Below, in pieces: positions 59,329 to 64,000 of a stretch of DNA of 64,000 nucleotides. The DNA is from Chrysopilus asiliformis. Its lineage: Eukaryota > Arthropoda > Insecta > Diptera > Rhagionidae. The notes under the pieces are model-generated. The model was given only the letters and a program-made list of their open reading frames with translations, was not told where the DNA came from and did not search any database. Where the stretch lies: positions 2,319,607 to 2,383,606 of the forward strand of contig OZ035964.1 in the NCBI GenBank assembly GCA_964034945.1, in the 5' to 3' direction. The stretch's first letter is position 1. The number at the start of each line of letters is the position of its first letter. The translations under genes and the position numbers were made by a program.

Positions 59329-62300
59329 ATGGCGAAAACAGCTGATAGCGAAGATACCTCCAATATTGATCCACTTATAATCGCTGAGACGAGCTTGAAT
59401 GGCAGCAATTTTAGTTTACTTGATGATGGTTTCGAACATACTGTTGCCAGTAGTAGCCCAATTGGGTTAATAATAGATGATTCCTGCAGCATGAGTGGAA
59501 TTGGGGCGGCTGAAGGAACAGAGAGCCCTGTTGATCCCAACAGGATACGAAATCTGGAGGAGGAACAAGAGATTCTTACGACTTCCCTGATGGCACTAAC
59601 ATCCCATTTCGCTCAAGTACAGTTCCGGCTGCGGCAAATCGTGGATGCACCAGTCGATGACCGGGACAATCTCTTGAAAAATTTGGAGGAATTTGCATTT
59701 CGAGGAATTCCGGAGGTAAATTTGCCCTTCACAAATTTGAAATTATTGGGGATAATTCGATATTTTCGCGATCCTGTAAATTTCTCATCGTGGATAGTTT
59801 TTCCAAGGGCATTCTATAGATTTTTTTTATAAAATAAACTATTAGATTTTGCAATAATGGTCCTCGTTGAAATTATATATGTATAAATATTTGAGTGCAT
59901 TTTTTTTAGATAATGTAGAATTTTATTCAAAATGAGAATTGGGATCTGGCCTCGCCCGGCTAAAAGCGTGAAAAAACCCTAGGAAAAAAATCAATCGATC
60001 AAGCCGTTTTCACGTGAAAGAAAAACAAGCAGATAGACATCAACTCATTTTTGCTTTCTCTCGGAAAGTATTGAATTCATGCCGGAGACCGACTCGAGAA
60101 CGGGGGCAAATAGAAAATTTCTGATCAGTACGAAATCCGTATCAGGCAAAATTATGCGAATTTCCATGCATCTATCTGTCAGCCTGTTTATCTAACGGTC
60201 CGTCTGTCTGTCTGTCTGTCCGTTGTTCGTATCTTAAATAAATCGAGAATGCGTTGACTTGAAATTTTATTTCCCACACATTTTTTTCTGAAACTAAATA
60301 TTACAGAGGAAGGTTTTGTGTTGATCACAACTGATATTTATATATTAGTAGGATTTCATGTATTAAACGCGGGTATAGTTTACCTTAGTTGTACTCGTAT
60401 AAGTTTTCACATTGTCAGAAAAAGTATAATAAATGAAAAATGGATCTTATTTTTTTTTAGATAACTGGTAATTTGAATCCAGCCGAATCAGGAGAAGTAA
60501 TAAGCAGTTTAGAGCGTGCCAGGCAACGTCAATTCGATTTGATTGATCGTCTAAAGAAGCAATTAACCGAACTTGAGAAATTCGCATATGAATCTGGAGC
60601 CCCTGGTGTCCTTCCCCAATCCATTCTAGTCGAAAAACAAAAGGTCATCATCGATGAATTGAAAAACAAATTGAATCTGAATGTGAATGAATTTGATTTG
60701 CCACAGCTATCGGCTGAGGATTTAAAAATTCAGGTGGATACGGCAATTGGTGAATTCGTTGGCCCATTAAAAATGAAGGAGCAACTCGTAGCCCAATTAA
60801 AAACACAAATAACCGATTTGGAAAGATTCATAGCATTTTTACAATGCGAAACAGCCGATGATCTAAAATTTAATTCAATGATGACGGCCAGTAATGACGA
60901 TCATGATGATAGCGGTGAGAGAAGGGCACAAGCGCCATATAATAGCTATTCGGCAAAAAAGAAGCATTCGTCGAAAATCGGCAATAATAATAAATTCAAT
61001 AGAGCAATGATATTAACACATAATCAGAATGGGGAAGATTTACAAGTCAATTGCAATGATGAGGCCGGCAAGGATATGGGACGGAATATCCCATCGAAGG
61101 CTTCGCCATGTGGTATCAATAGTCGTGGGACACTTCAAATGAATGGTACCACGAATCTTTCGGGTTTGTCAACCACTACCGAGGATAGTAGCGAAACCCT
61201 GAATAGTAAAGCACATAGCCTTATGGATAAGGCGGCGACACTCTTGCAGATGTTCGCTATTACCCAGTTTGGCTGTGGATCATCCCGATTTCAGAAGAAC
61301 ACCCTGAAAAAATCATCGAAAATCAATCATTGGGGCGATATTCGGGCACAGCTAGAAGTTGATATTCAGGAGTTGGTTTCACTGGCCATCGCATTGAAAC
61401 GTGATCGGGATAAATTTCAACAGAAAAATGAATCTACTGATATGTTAACCACTATAAATGGATCGGCTGGATCAATTATAACGAATTCCCCAACAACAAT
61501 CGCCACAAAAGTGGCTTCGGTGGTGAATTGTAGTAAAAATGGCAACAGTAACAACATCAGCATAACTAAGCAATTTATTGATATATACGATGACTATACA
61601 AGCGATTCTGATGATGATATCAATGGTGGTGGTGGATATTGTAAAGCACCAATTAATAAACTACCCATAATACCATCCACAATGGAGACATATTCAATGA
61701 CTAACGTTGAGATGACATCAATGGTCCGACGTAATTTCGCCGTAACATTACAGAAATTAATTCAGCATGGTCTCCGTGCTGAGTCCGATACGGCTGGTAG
61801 TCTTGTACCATTTATCGGATGCTTTAATGTATTACAATCACCTGCCAATGATGATAGCAATTCATCCATGAGCGATGATTACATTTCTTCATCGTCGTCA
61901 TCTTCGTCAGGATATTCGAGTAATAGTGGCATGGGCGGAGGTATCAATGGTAGACGTCAAATGCATGCCTGGGAGCTAATATTGGAATATTATCACTTGA
62001 AAAATGGTGAAAAGTACAATGAGACACCTGCTCGGAAATTATCGCAGAGCTTTAATTTGGAAATTGTTGGCGGTAATGCGGTGTCAAATAAACAGAGTTT
62101 ATTAAGTGCTATCGGCAGTATAATTGCCATGCATTTACCCTATAAAAGGAGCTATAATTCACATTTTAAGGCGTTCGTATGTGCGGCTTTAAAGTAAGTT
62201 TCTTTTTAAATGTTCTCAATTGCAATCCAGTCCCGAATTGGTTACAAGATGAGTCGAAGAAAAATCTTCCATTTCTGACAAGTTTCATTTTTTCAGCTCA

Positions 62301-62501
62301 CACAAATTGGTCGCCTGGCTGAATCTAATATTTCAATGTAATGAACTCGTATCAACATTTTACACAAGCTGGAGCTATGTAGCCAGGACGGGATTTCGAG
62401 ATTCGTTACGATCAATTGATCGCCTAACCAAATATGATTTTGATTTGCCGGTGGACTTAGCCATACGCCAATTTCAAAATATTAAAGATGTTTTCATGTA
62501 G
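59329..62501 (+). CDS. RUNDC1: RUN domain-containing protein 1 homologue
   Basis: Three exons, 59329-59715, 60461-62193 and 62297-62501, join in frame to 774 residues plus TAG. The start is the first ATG (MAKTADSEDTSN); an upstream in-frame TTG is not used. The N-terminal half has coiled coils (IRNLEEEQEILTTSLMAL; SSLERARQRQFDLIDRLKKQ; then to about residue 260). The middle is long, Ser/Asn/Asp-rich and low complexity. A RUN domain runs from about 536 to 770 (FAVTLQKLIQHGLRAE; AWELILEYYHLKNGEKY; HKLVAWLNLIFQCNELVSTF). RUN domains bind small GTPases such as Rab/Rap; the substrate here is unknown. The order coiled coil then C-terminal RUN fits RUNDC1. A Ser-rich insert near 590-630 lies inside the RUN domain. 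Intron 1 (745 bp) holds repeat debris; intron 2 is 103 bp. Confidence 0.92.
59940..60330 (+). repeat. repeat fragments in RUNDC1 intron 1
   Basis: A short tail of repeat C (about 59985-60050, ccgttttcacgtgaaagaaa) abuts another family (atgccggagaccgactcgag, then (gtct)n at 60199-60222) that also occurs near 19915 and 22930. Confidence 0.65.
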
Positions 62502-64000
62502 TAGCAGCATTTTCATATATAACAGAATTGATATGAAACGACAAAACACATTCCTGGATGTGAAAACCAAAAAAGAAAAACTGATTCCGATGTAAAATTA
62601 ACCGAAAATTGACGAATTTCATTGATTTTTTAAATTAATTTTAGTTGTTTAGGTACAAATCCCTATTTATAGTCTAATTTTATTAGTTAGCCAAAGATTT
62701 TTAGCCAAAGATTTTATGAAGAAATCAAAAACTATCCACCGGATTTATTTATTTATTTATTTATTTGTTGTTTGTTTTTTTTTTTTTTTACAAAAACATA
62801 ATTTCATATTGTTGAAACAAAATGAAACATTTCCTTTAACAAAATCAATGCAAGGCTTAGTTAATTATCGCTCTCTTAACACATACACACATATAAATAA
62901 GACAAATATATATAATATATATATTATAATAAAAAGAACTGTAAAATTAATATTTGTTTTTTTTTTTTGGTTTTGAATTTTATATCCCAACTAGGGGCTG
63001 CGCCCGAACCGCTTTGTGTTTCATCCTGATTGCCACTGGTCGGACTTCGGTCACCTCCGCTTCATCGGCCTTCGGCCACGTTTTGCATTGAAAAGGACAG
63101 TTGTTCATATCCTTTACGCGGCATAATACAACACGACCTATGCAAACGCTTGCCTTAACCTCAATTCAGACTAACGATTGCGATTACAATTCAGTTTCCT
63201 CGACCAATGGATCATAGAGACATGAAAGCTTTGATCTCATTGCTCAATTGTAATCGCAATCGTTAGTCAGAATTGGTCATTACAGAAAATGGCAAATAAA
63301 GCAGATGCGCTGAAGTGGTGTGTCTTTTTTTCATGTACAGTGAGCAGCGAGCAAGCTTTAGTGAGAAATTGTTTCCTTATCAGATTTTCGTTCTTCTGGA
63401 GAGAGAGAGGAAAAACTGTTTTTAAATCGAGTCGAGACTCTCTCACTATTTTTATGGAAACCGCTTTTTGTTCTCTTTCTCTATGTTACATTTGTGAAGA
63501 CGTTATTTCTTTCTCAATTTCATTTTTCTAAACTCTAATTCGCGTATGCGCTATAATGTGAATTTTCGTACAGAAATTCACTATTTTTAAAAGTTTGTAT
63601 TTAGCTTGCTCTCGTGCCCGTCCGTCTGTCCGTCAGACTTCCACTAATCCGATTGCCATGAAATTTTGCACACATACGTAAGTCTGATCACAATGAAATA
63701 TTTTCAATACTTCGTAAAATAAGGAGAGGTCCTGCTGTAAGGATAACGTGATTATCCTTTACCTTAAATTTTTCGGAAAAAAATATCATCTGGGGGTTTT
63801 TGGGGCCGCTTTGGGCATTCTGTATCCGAAATAAAGGTGAGATAAAAGCATAAGAAATAAAATAAATATTTATATCCCTTTTATTTCTGAAACACGACGC
63901 CCAAAAAAAATTTTTTTTTCCTTTCTATAGTCTCAACCGCAAACAATCACAAAGTTTCAGAGGGAAGGATTCTACAGGCTAGAACCATCGGAAAATCTTG
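62502..64000. other. RUNDC1 3' region and repeats
   Basis: No gene seen. Contains an A/T-rich 3' UTR candidate, a GC-richer repeat start near 62990 (ctaggggctgcgcccgaacc), a palindromic MITE at 63162-63275, repeat D at 63590-63680 and a hairpin MITE at 63811-63908. Confidence 0.55.

Overview
This is eukaryotic, AT-rich nuclear DNA from an insect. The predicted potassium channel is close to fly Shal along its whole length, including its short C-terminus, so a dipteran is most likely, perhaps a lower fly; the species cannot be fixed from the sequence. Genes have spliced exons with GT/AG junctions, poly(A) signals and no operons. Four protein-coding genes can be read.

Layout: (1) 1-18.5 kb is non-coding DNA upstream of Shal, filled with inverted-repeat transposable elements (MITEs) and interspersed repeats. 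(2) 18,555-54,230 (+) is the Kv4-type A-current channel gene Shal: five coding exons joining in frame to 571 residues, plus a candidate alternative last exon at 38,606. Its last intron is about 24 kb and holds more than twenty inverted-repeat elements, many nested. Intron 1 holds a dead Tc1-like transposon. (3) 56.8-62.5 kb is a compact housekeeping block: Tim13 (+, three exons), GAR1 (-, two exons, convergent with Tim13) and RUNDC1 (+, three exons, divergent from GAR1 across a gap of about 1 kb). (4) 62.5-64 kb is repeats again.

The genes have unrelated jobs: neuronal/muscle excitability, mitochondrial inner-membrane import, H/ACA snoRNP pseudouridylation, and a RUN-domain protein. They are neighbours, not a pathway. 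The striking contrast is between the repeat-swollen Shal gene and the compact three-gene block beside it.

The repeat content is the other main result. Visible types are TTAA-flanked (piggyBac-like) MITEs, TA-flanked CAGTA-ended (pogo/Tc1-like) MITEs, hAT-like elements with exact 8-bp target duplications, long foldback elements, a repeat of 1.5 kb or more present twice and carrying a 16-bp minisatellite, and several families that share a (GACA)n/(TCTG)n segment. Insertion order can be read directly in several nests. All calls are from reading by eye; no database search was run.
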